A stretch of 64,000 bases of DNA, taken from assembly GCF_900215205.1 (NCBI RefSeq), contig NZ_OBDY01000030.1, positions 62,001 to 126,000 on the forward strand. The letters are read 5' to 3'. This stretch comes from Paractinoplanes atraurantiacus. GTDB lineage: Bacteria > Actinomycetota > Actinomycetes > Mycobacteriales > Micromonosporaceae. The notes beneath the pieces were generated by a model that worked only from the letters and a program-made list of their open reading frames with translations, was not told the DNA's origin and did not search any database. Both the position numbers and the translations under genes were made by a program. Shown here one piece after another: positions 32,848-41,373 of the stretch; positions within the stretch are counted from its first letter, which is position 1, and every line of letters starts with the position of its first letter.

Positions 32848-33678
32848 ATGGAGACCCGCGAGCTGCGCTACTTCGTGGCGGTCGCCGAGGAACTGCACTT
32901 CGGCCGCGCCGCCGACCGCCTGGGCATGGCCCAGCCGCCGCTGTCCCGTGCGATCGGCCACCTGGAGCGCCGCCTGGGCGTCTCCCTGTTCACGCGAACC
33001 AGCCGGGCCGTCGCGCTCACCCCGGCCGGCACGGTGCTGTTGCGGGAGGGCCGGGCCGCCCTGGACGCCATGGAGGCGGCCGAGCGCCGTACTCAGCGCG
33101 CCGTCGACGGCACCGAGCGCCTGGTCCTGGTCACCAAGGCCGGCGCCTCCAGCGACCTGCTCCCCAAGCTGCTGGACGCGTACGCGGCCGAGCCCGGCTC
33201 CGTCCCGGTCGACGTGATCCTCTGCGGCGTCGCCGAGCAGGAGTCCCACCTGCGCGACGGCCGCGCCGACGTGGCCCTGCTGCACCTGCCGTTCGACTCG
33301 ACCGCCGGCTTCGACACCGAGGAACTGGTCACCGAGGGCCAGGTGCTGATCCTGCCCGGCGGCCACCCCTTGAGCACCCGCACGTCGATCACCATGGCCG
33401 AGCTGTCCGGCATCCCCCTGCCCCGCTGGCCCGGCCACAACGGCGCCTACGCCGACGGCCCCGGCCCCGAGGTCCGCGACCACGCCCAGCTGCTCCAGCT
33501 CATCTCCCTGGGCCGCGCGGTGGCCGTCCTCCCCGAGTCCTGCCGCCCCCTGCTCCCGTACGACCTGACCGTCGTCCCGGTCACCGACGCCCCGCAGGTG
33601 ACGACGGTGATCGCCTGGCCCCCGCACAGCCGCTCCCGCCCCTTGGCCACCCTGATCAGGACAGCGACCCGCCTCTGA
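32848..33678 (+). CDS. LysR-family transcriptional regulator
   Basis: 276 aa from the ATG at 32848. The N-terminal winged helix-turn-helix is typical: RELRYFVAVAEELHFGRAAD, RLGMAQPPLSRAIGHLERRL, LFTRTSRAVALTPAG. The C-terminal effector domain has GVAEQESHLRDGRADVALL. It is divergent from the SDR gene and presumably activates it in response to an unknown ligand. The 3' end overlaps the convergent Scr1-like regulator gene by 23 bp. Confidence 0.92.
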   Translation: METRELRYFVAVAEELHFGRAADRLGMAQPPLSRAIGHLERRLGVSLFTRTSRAVALTPAGTVLLREGRAALDAMEAAERRTQRAVDGTERLVLVTKAGASSDLLPKLLDAYAAEPGSVPVDVILCGVAEQESHLRDGRADVALLHLPFDSTAGFDTEELVTEGQVLILPGGHPLSTRTSITMAELSGIPLPRWPGHNGAYADGPGPEVRDHAQLLQLISLGRAVAVLPESCRPLLPYDLTVVPVTDAPQVTTVIAWPPHSRSRPLATLIRTATRL

Positions 33679-34516
33679 CCTCCGCCACCTTCTCGATGAG
33701 GTCGACCGTCTCCTGCTGGTCGAGACATCGCGCGACCAGTTCCTCGAAGCTCTCCCGGCACTGCGCCACCTCGGCCGGCTGCCTCACGAACCGGTGGGTG
33801 CCGCGGTACTGCTCGAGATAGACGACATCCAGGTCCGGGACTTCCGCGAACTCCAGGATCGCGACGGCGATACCCAGCAGCGCGTGCTCCCCGGCGTCAT
33901 AGGGAAAGATGCGGACGTCCACCGTCGGCAGCCGCGACATGACGACCAGGTGCCGCAACTGCCCGGCCATCACCTGGTCGTCACCGATCCGCCGATGGAT
34001 CACCGACTCGTCCATCACCGCGAACAAGCGGAGCGGGCGCGGCCCGGTCAGCCGCCGCTGGCGAGCGAGCCGAAGCGACACCGCACGGTCGATGCGGGCC
34101 GGTTGCAGCCCGACCGCGAACAGCGCCCGCATGTACGCCTCGGTCTGCAACAGCCCCGGCACGGCCACCGGTTCCCAGTTGCGCATGGTTGACGCGTCCG
34201 ACTCGAGTTGGATGAACGGGTTGGCCCGCAAGATGTCGCGATATTCCCACCACCAGGCGCGCTCCCGGCCCGACCGGGCGAGCTGCATCAGCGATTCGCG
34301 GTACTCCCGGTCCTCGACCCCGTAGAGCGCGAGGAGGTCCTTGACATCGCGAGGTGTCACGGCGACGCGCGCGGCCTCGATGCGGGTCACCTTGGCGGCA
34401 TGCCACTCGAACTCGCGCGACACTTGCTCCTGTGTCAGCCCGGCGGCTTCGCGGCAGCGCTTCAGCTCCGCGCCCAGACGGCGGCGGCGGATTGTCGGTC
34501 CCTCTTCGACAGACAC
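33656..34516 (-). CDS. Scr1/DUF5753-type helix-turn-helix regulator
   Basis: 286 aa from the GTG at 34516. The N-terminal XRE HTH (LGAELKRCREAAGLTQEQVS, then WHAAKVTRIEAARV) is joined to a DUF5753 domain (LESDASTMRNWEPVAVPGLL, QTEAYMRAL, DVVYLEQYRG). In actinobacteria this type is usually followed by a small DUF397 protein, together forming an Scr1-like toxin/antitoxin-type pair. No DUF397 gene is present next to it here. Confidence 0.88.
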   Translation of the reverse strand: MSVEEGPTIRRRRLGAELKRCREAAGLTQEQVSREFEWHAAKVTRIEAARVAVTPRDVKDLLALYGVEDREYRESLMQLARSGRERAWWWEYRDILRANPFIQLESDASTMRNWEPVAVPGLLQTEAYMRALFAVGLQPARIDRAVSLRLARQRRLTGPRPLRLFAVMDESVIHRRIGDDQVMAGQLRHLVVMSRLPTVDVRIFPYDAGEHALLGIAVAILEFAEVPDLDVVYLEQYRGTHRFVRQPAEVAQCRESFEELVARCLDQQETVDLIEKVAEVRGGSLS

Positions 34517-34569
34517 CGAAGCTCCTCGATACGGCGGGTCGGCCCGCCACCCATCCTGCCAGCGCGGCC

Positions 34570-35331
34570 TCAGTCGGGGAACGGGCCGCGCACGGTCACT
34601 CCACCGTCGACGGCGAGGGTCTGGCCGGTGACGTAGGACGACGCCGGGGAAGCCAGGTAGACGGCGGCCGCGGCCGCGTCGGCCGGGAGGCCCAGGCGCC
34701 TCATCGGGATCTCGGGCACGTCGTCCGCGGCCTGGCCGGTGTTGGCCACCGAGGTCGCTATCGCGCCGCAAGCCACGATGTTCATGCGGATGCCGTCGGC
34801 GGCGTACTCGGCCGCCACCGTCCTCGCCAGGCTGGCCAGGCCGGCCTTGGCCGCGCCGTACGCCGCCTGTTCGGGGGCGGCCATGATGCCGGCCACCGAG
34901 CCCACGCTGACGATCGATCCGCCGCCGCCCTGCGCCAGGAACGCGCGGATCGCGGCGCGGGCCGCCCTCGCCACGTAGCGCAGGTTCATCTCGTACGCCA
35001 GGTCCCAGTCCTCGTCGGTCATCTCGTGCAGTTTCACCGCGGGCACGAACGCCACCTGTCCCCCGACGACCGTGACCAGCGTGTCCAGGCGGCCGAACGA
35101 CGAGACCGTATGCTGCACGAAGCCGTCGACGTCGGCGCGGGAACGCACGTCGCCGCTGAGCGCGAGGCCGCCCTTCCCGAGCTCGCCGGCCGCTTCCCCG
35201 GCGCGGGCGGCGGAGATGTCGGCGACCGCGACCGAGGCGCCGGCCGCTCCGAAGGCCCGCGTGATGGCGCGGCCGATTCCCTCGCCGCCACCGCCGATGA
35301 CCAGGGCTTTCATGCCGTCCAAGGACGTCAT
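34570..35331 (-). CDS. Short-chain dehydrogenase/reductase
   Basis: 253 aa. Cofactor motif ALVIGGGGEGIGRAITRAFG (the middle glycine spacing is slightly unusual), DTLVTVVGGQVAF in place of the standard NNAG, SVGSVAG, and active site AAYGAAKAGL. C-terminal SSYVTGQTLAVDGGV is classical. I chose the ATG at 35331; MKALVIGG at 35313 is an alternative. It is divergent from a flavin reductase across 66 bp, so the two may act on the same compound. Confidence 0.85.
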   Translation of the reverse strand: MTSLDGMKALVIGGGGEGIGRAITRAFGAAGASVAVADISAARAGEAAGELGKGGLALSGDVRSRADVDGFVQHTVSSFGRLDTLVTVVGGQVAFVPAVKLHEMTDEDWDLAYEMNLRYVARAARAAIRAFLAQGGGGSIVSVGSVAGIMAAPEQAAYGAAKAGLASLARTVAAEYAADGIRMNIVACGAIATSVANTGQAADDVPEIPMRRLGLPADAAAAAVYLASPASSYVTGQTLAVDGGVTVRGPFPD

Positions 35332-35397
35332 TGACTTCAACCTCGCTTCAAGTTTTAGCTTGTACTCGGCGTGTGCACGGACTACCAAGGGAACACT

Positions 35398-35877
35398 GTG
35401 ATCGCGGAGCAGTTCAAGGCGGCCTTCCGGCGCTATCCGACCGGGGTCGCGGTCATCTCCGCCATCGGGCCGTACGGGCCGGTCGGGCTGACCGCCTCGA
35501 GTGTGGCCTCCGTGTCGGTCGATCCACCGGCACTGTCGTTCTCGGCCATGGGTACGAGGTCGGCCCTGGCCCTGCTCGAGGCCGAGAGCTTCGTCGTCAA
35601 CCTGCTCGGGCCCGCGAGCGCCGACGTGGCGCGGCATTTCGCGAGCAGCGGCGGGCCGCGGTTCACCGAGGAGCAGGGCTGGACCTTCTTGCCCACCGGG
35701 GAGCCGGCGCTGCGGCACGCGCTGGCCTCGCTGCGGGCGACGCCCCTGCACCGCCTCCCGGTCGGGGATTCGACCGTCGTCGTCGCGTCGGTGCACGAGG
35801 TGTTCCTCGGCCCGGCCGGCGGGCGGCTCGTCTACCACGACCGCCAGTTCGTCGAAGCCCAAGGAGAGAGTCACTGA
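35398..35877 (+). CDS. Flavin reductase-like domain protein
   Basis: 159 aa from the GTG at 35398, which has AAGGGAAC just upstream. It is a flavin reductase of the HpaC type: FKAAFRRYPTGVAVISAIG, GLTASSVASVSVDPPALSFS, SFVVNLLGPASADVARHFA. It supplies reduced FMN/FAD to a partner monooxygenase, but no oxygenase gene follows: only a 13-codon frame (35877-35918, MRFSQPRTVVSAH) overlaps its stop. The partner gene may be elsewhere or have been lost. Confidence 0.85.
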   Translation: MIAEQFKAAFRRYPTGVAVISAIGPYGPVGLTASSVASVSVDPPALSFSAMGTRSALALLEAESFVVNLLGPASADVARHFASSGGPRFTEEQGWTFLPTGEPALRHALASLRATPLHRLPVGDSTVVVASVHEVFLGPAGGRLVYHDRQFVEAQGESH

Positions 35878-35950
35878 TGCGCTTCTCCCAGCCGCGCACC
35901 GTCGTGAGCGCCCACTGACCAGGCCAACCAGGACCCCGAGTTCCGCGGGC

Positions 35951-36316
35951 TCAGCGGGTGCGGAACAGCCGGCGCCCGGCGAAGGCGACCGCCGCCGAGC
36001 CGGCGGCCATTCCGGCCGCGACCAGGATGGCGCCGACCAGCCACAGGCCGGTCTCGTCGGAGCCGGCCGCCTTCGCCGACCAGGCGGCGGTGAACACCAC
36101 CGTCATCACCGCCGCCACCACCAGCGGAGGCGCCGACCGGCCCGCGACCGCCGCGATCACGATGAGAGTCAGCACGCACCCGGCGACCTGCCACCACGCG
36201 TACGGCCCGCTCACCGCCCCCGTCGACGGGTCGGTCACGTAGCCGCTCTCCCAGCCGAGCCAGCCCGCCCAGGCGGCGAGGGTGAGCACGGCGACGGCGA
36301 ACGGTGTCTTCCACAT
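35951..36316 (-). CDS. Small polytopic membrane protein
   Basis: 121 aa from the ATG at 36316 with four predicted transmembrane helices (FAVAVLTLAAWAGWLGW, WWQVAGCVLTLIVIAAVAG, PPLVVAAVMTVVFTAAWSA, LWLVGAILVAAGMAAGSAAV) and a basic C-terminus (GRRLFRTR). No family recognised. It is divergent from the nitroreductase gene; nothing in the context indicates a role. Confidence 0.6.
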   Translation of the reverse strand: MWKTPFAVAVLTLAAWAGWLGWESGYVTDPSTGAVSGPYAWWQVAGCVLTLIVIAAVAGRSAPPLVVAAVMTVVFTAAWSAKAAGSDETGLWLVGAILVAAGMAAGSAAVAFAGRRLFRTR

Positions 36317-36382
36317 GCCGTCATCCTTCCGCCGCCCGGCAAGGGAGGGCATGAGTACGGGGGCTCATGGCACGCTGTCCGG

Positions 36383-37819
36383 GTGGATTTCGACTCCGGC
36401 GCCGGCCTGCTGCACCGCCTCACGTCCTACCAGCCCGACCGCGAATGGGACGCACCCGTCGACGACCCGCGGGTGCGTCACGATCTCACCCCGAACGACC
36501 CCGGGACCCTCCCACCGCCTTACAAGACGTACGGGCCGGGCCTGCCCACCGTGGCTCTCCCCCGAGACCTGCCCGACCCCGGCGTGCCCGCCACCGCCGT
36601 CCTGTCCGGCGCCGCCACGCCGCCGCAGCCGCTCGACGCGGCCCAGCTCGGCCGCGTCCTGTTCCTGGGCGCGGGTGTCGTGCGCACCTCCGAGCGCAAC
36701 GGCCGCCGTTCCGTCTTCCGCGCCGCCGGCTCCGCGGGCGCCCGCTTCCCGCTGGAGCTGTACGTCTCCACGCGCGGGGTGATGGGCGTTCCCGACGGCG
36801 TCCACTGGTACGACCCGATGGCCCACGCCCTGCTCCAGATCGCCCCGCCGGCCGACGGTGACGCCACGACCCTGATCGTCACCGGCGTCCCGTGGCGCAC
36901 GGGCTGGCGCTACGCCGAGCGCGGTTTCCGCCACATCTACTGGGACGCCGGCACTTTGCTGGCCCAGCTGGACGCCGCGGCCGCCTCGGCCGGGCTGGCC
37001 CCGCGCCTGCGCACCGAGTTCCCCGACGCTCAGGTCGGCGACCTGGTCGCCGCCGACGGCGTCCACGAGTTCCCGGTGGCCCTGTTGACGTTCGGCGACG
37101 GCACTCCGGCGGCCACCCCCACCGGCAAAGCCGCACCCGGCGAGCTTCCTCCGGTCGAGTTCCCCCTGGTCACCGCCGCCCAGCGCGCGGGTGATCGTGA
37201 GACTCTCGCCGCCGCCTGGCCGACGGCCGCCCCGGTGCCCTCCGCAGCGGCCGGCCAGTCGCTGGACGAGGTCATCCGCAAGCGGGGCTCGCAGCGCCGC
37301 ATGGACCGCACGAAGACGGTGCCTCGCGCCGACCTCGAGTGGGCCATGGCCGCGGCCACCCGGGGCATCGACGTGCCGCACTGGGTGGTCGCCCACGGCG
37401 TGGACGGTCTCCAGCCCGGCCTCTACCGCTGGCCCGACCTGAGCGCGCCCATCACGACGGGTGACCTCCGCGGCGAGCTCGAGCGGGTCTGCCTCGGCCA
37501 GTCCCTGGCCGCCGAGGCCGCGTACGTGGTCATCGCCGCCGTGCCCGGCGGCGACCTGGACGACCGCTCCTACCGCGAGGCCCAGCTGGCCTCCGGCATC
37601 GTCGAGGGCCGCCTGCATCTGGCCGCCTACGCCACCGGCGCGACCGCCACCGGCATGACCTTCCTCGACTCCGAGGTGCCGGCCCTGTTGCACGAGCCCG
37701 ACGGCCTCGTCACGCTCCTGTTCACCTGCGTCGGCATCGGTGAGTACAAGTCCCGCCCCGGCGGCGCTCCCGGCGCCCCGGTCGAGGTGCGCAGCGTGAT
37801 GCCGCGCTTCGTCGAATAG
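36383..37819 (+). CDS. SagB/nitroreductase-type double-domain oxidoreductase
   Basis: 478 aa from the GTG at 36383; the frame is open further upstream. Two nitroreductase-like FMN domains in tandem: the first with AQLGRVLFLGAGVVRTSE, AGSAGARFPLELYVSTRG, and WRYAERGFRHIYWDAGTLL; the second with LDEVIRKRGSQRRMDRT, LASGIVEGRLHLAAYATGAT and FLDSEVPALLHE. This is the layout of SagB/ThcOx-like dehydrogenases, which oxidise azolines in ribosomal peptides. No cyclodehydratase or precursor peptide gene is nearby, so the substrate is open. Confidence 0.8.
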   Translation: MDFDSGAGLLHRLTSYQPDREWDAPVDDPRVRHDLTPNDPGTLPPPYKTYGPGLPTVALPRDLPDPGVPATAVLSGAATPPQPLDAAQLGRVLFLGAGVVRTSERNGRRSVFRAAGSAGARFPLELYVSTRGVMGVPDGVHWYDPMAHALLQIAPPADGDATTLIVTGVPWRTGWRYAERGFRHIYWDAGTLLAQLDAAAASAGLAPRLRTEFPDAQVGDLVAADGVHEFPVALLTFGDGTPAATPTGKAAPGELPPVEFPLVTAAQRAGDRETLAAAWPTAAPVPSAAAGQSLDEVIRKRGSQRRMDRTKTVPRADLEWAMAAATRGIDVPHWVVAHGVDGLQPGLYRWPDLSAPITTGDLRGELERVCLGQSLAAEAAYVVIAAVPGGDLDDRSYREAQLASGIVEGRLHLAAYATGATATGMTFLDSEVPALLHEPDGLVTLLFTCVGIGEYKSRPGGAPGAPVEVRSVMPRFVE

Positions 37820-37822
37820 GCC

Positions 37823-38590
37823 TCAGCAGGCGCACTGCCAGCGGGCGGTGGTGAGATCCCACCAACAGGACGGGCACGGGATGTGGCCCGAGTTCGGCGG
37901 CGTCCACTCGACGAAGGACTCCTCCCGGACCCACTCCGTGTACCGCTCGACGCCCATCGCGCCGATCAGGGTGGCCGTCTGGGTGCGCTGGGCGGCCAGC
38001 GCCCGCACCTTGCGCTGCACGGTCAGATCGTCGAGCACGAGATCGACCGTCAGCGCGCGGGCGGGAACGACGACGGGATAGCCGGGCTCGAAGACGCCCA
38101 GCCCTTCGTTCAGCGGCGCCCACCGGCGGTGCCAGCGTTCCCCGACGGCGCTGCGCAGCAGGCGCGCCCCGGGCGCGGCGGCGCGGGCGAAGGCGGCCGC
38201 CGCCCACCGGCCGACCGTGCGGTGGTCAGCGTGGCCGGTGTTGCCGTCGAGGCCGAACGTGACGACGGTGTCGGGCCGGATCTCGCCGATCAGGGCCTCC
38301 AGCTTCGCGATCGCCTCCCCAGCGGGCGCGGCGGCACAGCCACCGTCGGGATAGCCCAGCCAGTGGTGCTCGGTGACGCCGAGGATCCGCAGGCAGCGCG
38401 CCAGTTCCGTGGCCCGCTCGGCGGCCAGGCGGTCCGGCGGCCACCGCTGCGGGTCGCTCGTGCCCTGTTCGCCGCGCGTGGCGGTCACGCAGACCACCCG
38501 GTCGCCGCGGTCGGCGGCGAGCGCCATCAGGCCGCCGGACAGATAGGCCTCGTCGTCGGGGTGGGCCCAGATTCCCAGAAGTGTGCTCAT
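37823..38590 (-). CDS. PIG-L family deacetylase with Cys-rich tail
   Basis: 255 aa from the ATG at 38590. N-terminal metal site GIWAHPDDEAYLSGG, the region VTATRGEQGTSDP, and the second metal motif NTGHADHRTVGRWA identify an LmbE/PIG-L zinc N-deacetylase. The sequence up to about residue 230 is MshB/Mca-like in length. The C-terminus ends CPSCWWDLTTARWQCAC, a Cys-x2-Cys...Cys-x-Cys pattern that could bind a metal and is not part of the standard domain. Confidence 0.83.
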   Translation of the reverse strand: MSTLLGIWAHPDDEAYLSGGLMALAADRGDRVVCVTATRGEQGTSDPQRWPPDRLAAERATELARCLRILGVTEHHWLGYPDGGCAAAPAGEAIAKLEALIGEIRPDTVVTFGLDGNTGHADHRTVGRWAAAAFARAAAPGARLLRSAVGERWHRRWAPLNEGLGVFEPGYPVVVPARALTVDLVLDDLTVQRKVRALAAQRTQTATLIGAMGVERYTEWVREESFVEWTPPNSGHIPCPSCWWDLTTARWQCAC

Positions 38591-38685
38591 GCCGGCCAGC
38601 CTCGCCGGGAACGCTTGCGGCACGCTTGCCGCCCGCTTGCCTGGTCTTCATGGGTTGGTCAGACGGCCCGAGCAGGATATCGATC

Positions 38686-39852
38686 ATGATTCACAACCTG
38701 GTCGCGGGTGTGATGCTGGCTGCGCTGGCGCCGGCCCACCCTGCCGCTCCCGTAGGTACGCTTCCGCTCGGCGACGCCGGGCTGGCCGAGACGCGCACGG
38801 TGCAGACGCTGGAGCGCGGCGTCACGCTGACGCGGATCGTGCGCGGCACCGAGCCCGCCGCCTCCGGCGAGATCAACACGACGGCCAAGGGCCCGTGGCG
38901 GGTCAACGTGCTGACCATCGACCCGGATCGCGCGCGGGGACATTTGAAGGCGACGTACGGCGCCGATCTGTCCCGCACCGAGACGGTCAGCGACCTGGTC
39001 GCCGCCGAGAGCGCGGTAGCCGGTGTCAACGCCTCGTTCTTCACCTTCACCGCCAGCCAGCTCTACCCGGGAACGCCGGTGGGCCTCGGGGCGTACCGCG
39101 GCAAGCTCCTCAGCGAGCCGACCACCGACGTGGCCGAGGCCGACCTCGTCATCGACTCGCGGCGCAACACCATGGCGGTGGGCAAACTGTCGTACGAGGG
39201 AACCGTCGTCAACCCGCGCACCAAGGCCTCCCTGCCGATCGCGCAGATCAACGACCCGTCGGCCGGCGTCGCCGAGTTCACGCCCGAGTTCGGCGCCCGG
39301 ACGCCCTCGGGCGATGGCGCCGAGGTCGTGCTCGACAAGCGTGGCTGCGTCGTGCGCGTCGCCGCCACGCGCGGAACCACGCTGGCCAAGGGGCAGACGT
39401 CGTTGCAGGCCTCCGGCGAGCAGGCGGCCGCGCTGACCGCCCTGGCCGGCGGCTGCCTGAACGTGAAGCACCGGGTGACCGACGCTTCCGGGCGCCGGGT
39501 GGCCATCGAGCCCGGGACGTACGCGGTGAACGGCCGCTACCGCCTCGTCGAGAAGGGCCGGATCGTGGTGCCGGACGGGACGGGCAGCTTCTTCGACCGC
39601 AACCCGCGCACCATCGCCGGCACGAACCGCCACGGCGACCTGGTGCTGGCCACCATCGACGGCCGCATGACCACCAGCGTGGGCACGACCATGGACGAGA
39701 CGGCCGAGGTGGCCGAGGCGCTCGGCCTGCGCGACGCCGTCAACCTCGACGGCGGCGGCTCGACCACGATGGTCGCGGGCGGCGCCGTGGTGAACACCCC
39801 GAGCGGCGGCTCGCAGCGCCCGGTCGGTGACGCCCTGGTCTGGGACCACTGA
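38686..39852 (+). CDS. Secreted phosphodiester glycosidase (NAGPA-like)
   Basis: 388 aa from the ATG at 38686, with AGGA 8 nt upstream. Signal peptide NLVAGVMLAALAPAHPAAP. The domain is of the N-acetylglucosamine-1-phosphodiester alpha-N-acetylglucosaminidase type: AAESAVAGVNASFFTFTA, PRTIAGTNRHGDLVLATIDG and the hallmark AVNLDGGGSTTMVAGG near the C-terminus. Bacterial members act on extracellular glycans or exopolysaccharide. It stands alone, 69 bp before the GGDEF gene on the same strand. Confidence 0.86.
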   Translation: MIHNLVAGVMLAALAPAHPAAPVGTLPLGDAGLAETRTVQTLERGVTLTRIVRGTEPAASGEINTTAKGPWRVNVLTIDPDRARGHLKATYGADLSRTETVSDLVAAESAVAGVNASFFTFTASQLYPGTPVGLGAYRGKLLSEPTTDVAEADLVIDSRRNTMAVGKLSYEGTVVNPRTKASLPIAQINDPSAGVAEFTPEFGARTPSGDGAEVVLDKRGCVVRVAATRGTTLAKGQTSLQASGEQAAALTALAGGCLNVKHRVTDASGRRVAIEPGTYAVNGRYRLVEKGRIVVPDGTGSFFDRNPRTIAGTNRHGDLVLATIDGRMTTSVGTTMDETAEVAEALGLRDAVNLDGGGSTTMVAGGAVVNTPSGGSQRPVGDALVWDH

Positions 39853-39921
39853 CGATCCTCAAGTCGGGTCCGTCACAACCGATGCTGGGCAGGTCGGTGG
39901 TGGCGGATCCGTGAGGGGACC

Positions 39922-41373
39922 ATGAGCAGCTCGAAGGGCGCGTACCTGGGCCTCGGCCTCCTTTACGCGGTCGTGCTCGCGTTGTCGGTGAGCGCGCTGT
40001 TCACCGGATACCAGCACTACGACCAGGTGGCCGAGGCCGCCCGGGGCGTCTTCGGCCTGATCGGCCTGGTCGCGGCGATCCGCGCCTCCCGCCAGGCGGG
40101 GCCGGCGTGGCGGGCGGTGGCGCTGAGTTTCCTGGTGCTGGTGGTGTCGCCCCTGTTCGCTCTCGCCGGCCGGACCATGGTGGACGACGTGACGCATGTG
40201 GCGTTCGTCGTCGCGCTGTTGCTGGCGTTGCAGCTGTTCCCGTTGCCGGCCACGACGCGCCGGGAACGGTGGAAGACGGCGCTGGACGCGTCGGTCGTGC
40301 TGGTCGGCGGCTGCATGCTCCTGTGGTACTTCTCGTTCGGTCTGTACATCTCGCAGCACGGCTTCTCGGGCAGCGTCATCGTGCCGGCCGCCGTCAATCC
40401 GATCGCCGACCTGGCCCTGCTGTTCAGCGTGGCCCGGGTGCTGCTGCGCGGCACGCACGGCTCGACGCCGCGGGCGCTGCGCATGCTGACGGCGGGCGCG
40501 CTGGTGCTGTTCGCGGGCGACGCGGTGCACGGCTATCTGCGCAGCCACGAGCTGGTCGACACGAACTCGCCGTGGCAGTTCATCTGCTGGCTGACCGCGG
40601 ACGCGCTGCTGGCCGCGGCCGCGGTGGAGCAGTGCCGCGGCCTGAACGAGCGGCGCGAGTCCCGGCGCCGGTTCGTGGCGGCGCGCTTCATGCCCTTCGT
40701 GGCGATCGCGGTCGCCAACGGGCTGATGCTGACGGCCGCGGTGCGTTCCGGTTCGCTGTGGCCCTGGGGCGGCCTCGCCCTGGGCGGCACCGTCATCAGC
40801 GTCATCGTGCTGATCCGGCAGACGCTGGTGCAGCAGGAGAGCGACGAGCGCGCGGTCACCGACGGCCTGACCGGGCTGGCCAACCGCGTCCCGTTCCGCG
40901 CCACCTCGAACCGCGCCCTGGAGCGCGACGCCCGCACCGGCAAGCACAGCGCGGTCATGGTGATCGACCTGAACGGCTTCAAGGGCATCAACGACACGCT
41001 CGGCCACAAGTCCGGCGACCTGGTGCTGGTCGAGTTCGCCCGCGTCCTGCGCGACTGCGTGCCCGACTGGGGCCTGCCGTGCCGGCTGGGCGGCGACGAG
41101 TTCTCGGTCGTCCTGCCGGGCCTCGATTTCCCGGAGCAGGCGTACGACGTGGCCGGCCGCATCGCCTCGTCGCTGGCCCCGGTCGTCATCGACGGCAAGC
41201 TGATCCCGTTGCGGGCCAGCGTGGGCATCGCGGTGTCGGCGCCGGGCGAGCTCACCCACGACGTCATCGTGCACCGGGCCGACCTGGCGATGTACCGGGC
41301 CAAGGCACTCGGCCCGGAGACCCGCTGGGCGGTCTGGCAGGAGTCCTTCGAGCAGGACAGCGTCGCCGCCTAG
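39922..41373 (+). CDS. Membrane diguanylate cyclase (GGDEF)
   Basis: 483 aa. About ten hydrophobic segments fill the first 310 residues, followed by a GGDEF domain: DGLTGLANRVPF, MVIDLNGFKGINDTLGHKSG and CRLGGDEFSVVLPG, with an intact active site. It synthesises c-di-GMP; no RxxD inhibitory site is clear. The N-terminal architecture resembles the GGDEF-EAL protein at 1-2061 but has no EAL domain. ATG at 39922 with GAGGGGACC directly upstream. The 3' end overlaps the catabolic operon's last gene by 4 bp (convergent). Confidence 0.92.
   Translation: MSSSKGAYLGLGLLYAVVLALSVSALFTGYQHYDQVAEAARGVFGLIGLVAAIRASRQAGPAWRAVALSFLVLVVSPLFALAGRTMVDDVTHVAFVVALLLALQLFPLPATTRRERWKTALDASVVLVGGCMLLWYFSFGLYISQHGFSGSVIVPAAVNPIADLALLFSVARVLLRGTHGSTPRALRMLTAGALVLFAGDAVHGYLRSHELVDTNSPWQFICWLTADALLAAAAVEQCRGLNERRESRRRFVAARFMPFVAIAVANGLMLTAAVRSGSLWPWGGLALGGTVISVIVLIRQTLVQQESDERAVTDGLTGLANRVPFRATSNRALERDARTGKHSAVMVIDLNGFKGINDTLGHKSGDLVLVEFARVLRDCVPDWGLPCRLGGDEFSVVLPGLDFPEQAYDVAGRIASSLAPVVIDGKLIPLRASVGIAVSAPGELTHDVIVHRADLAMYRAKALGPETRWAVWQESFEQDSVAA

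Noticed and set aside
38583..39830. Second long plus-strand frame over the phosphodiester glycosidase
   Set aside because: Arg-rich shadow; the other frame has the signal peptide and NLDGGGSTT motif.
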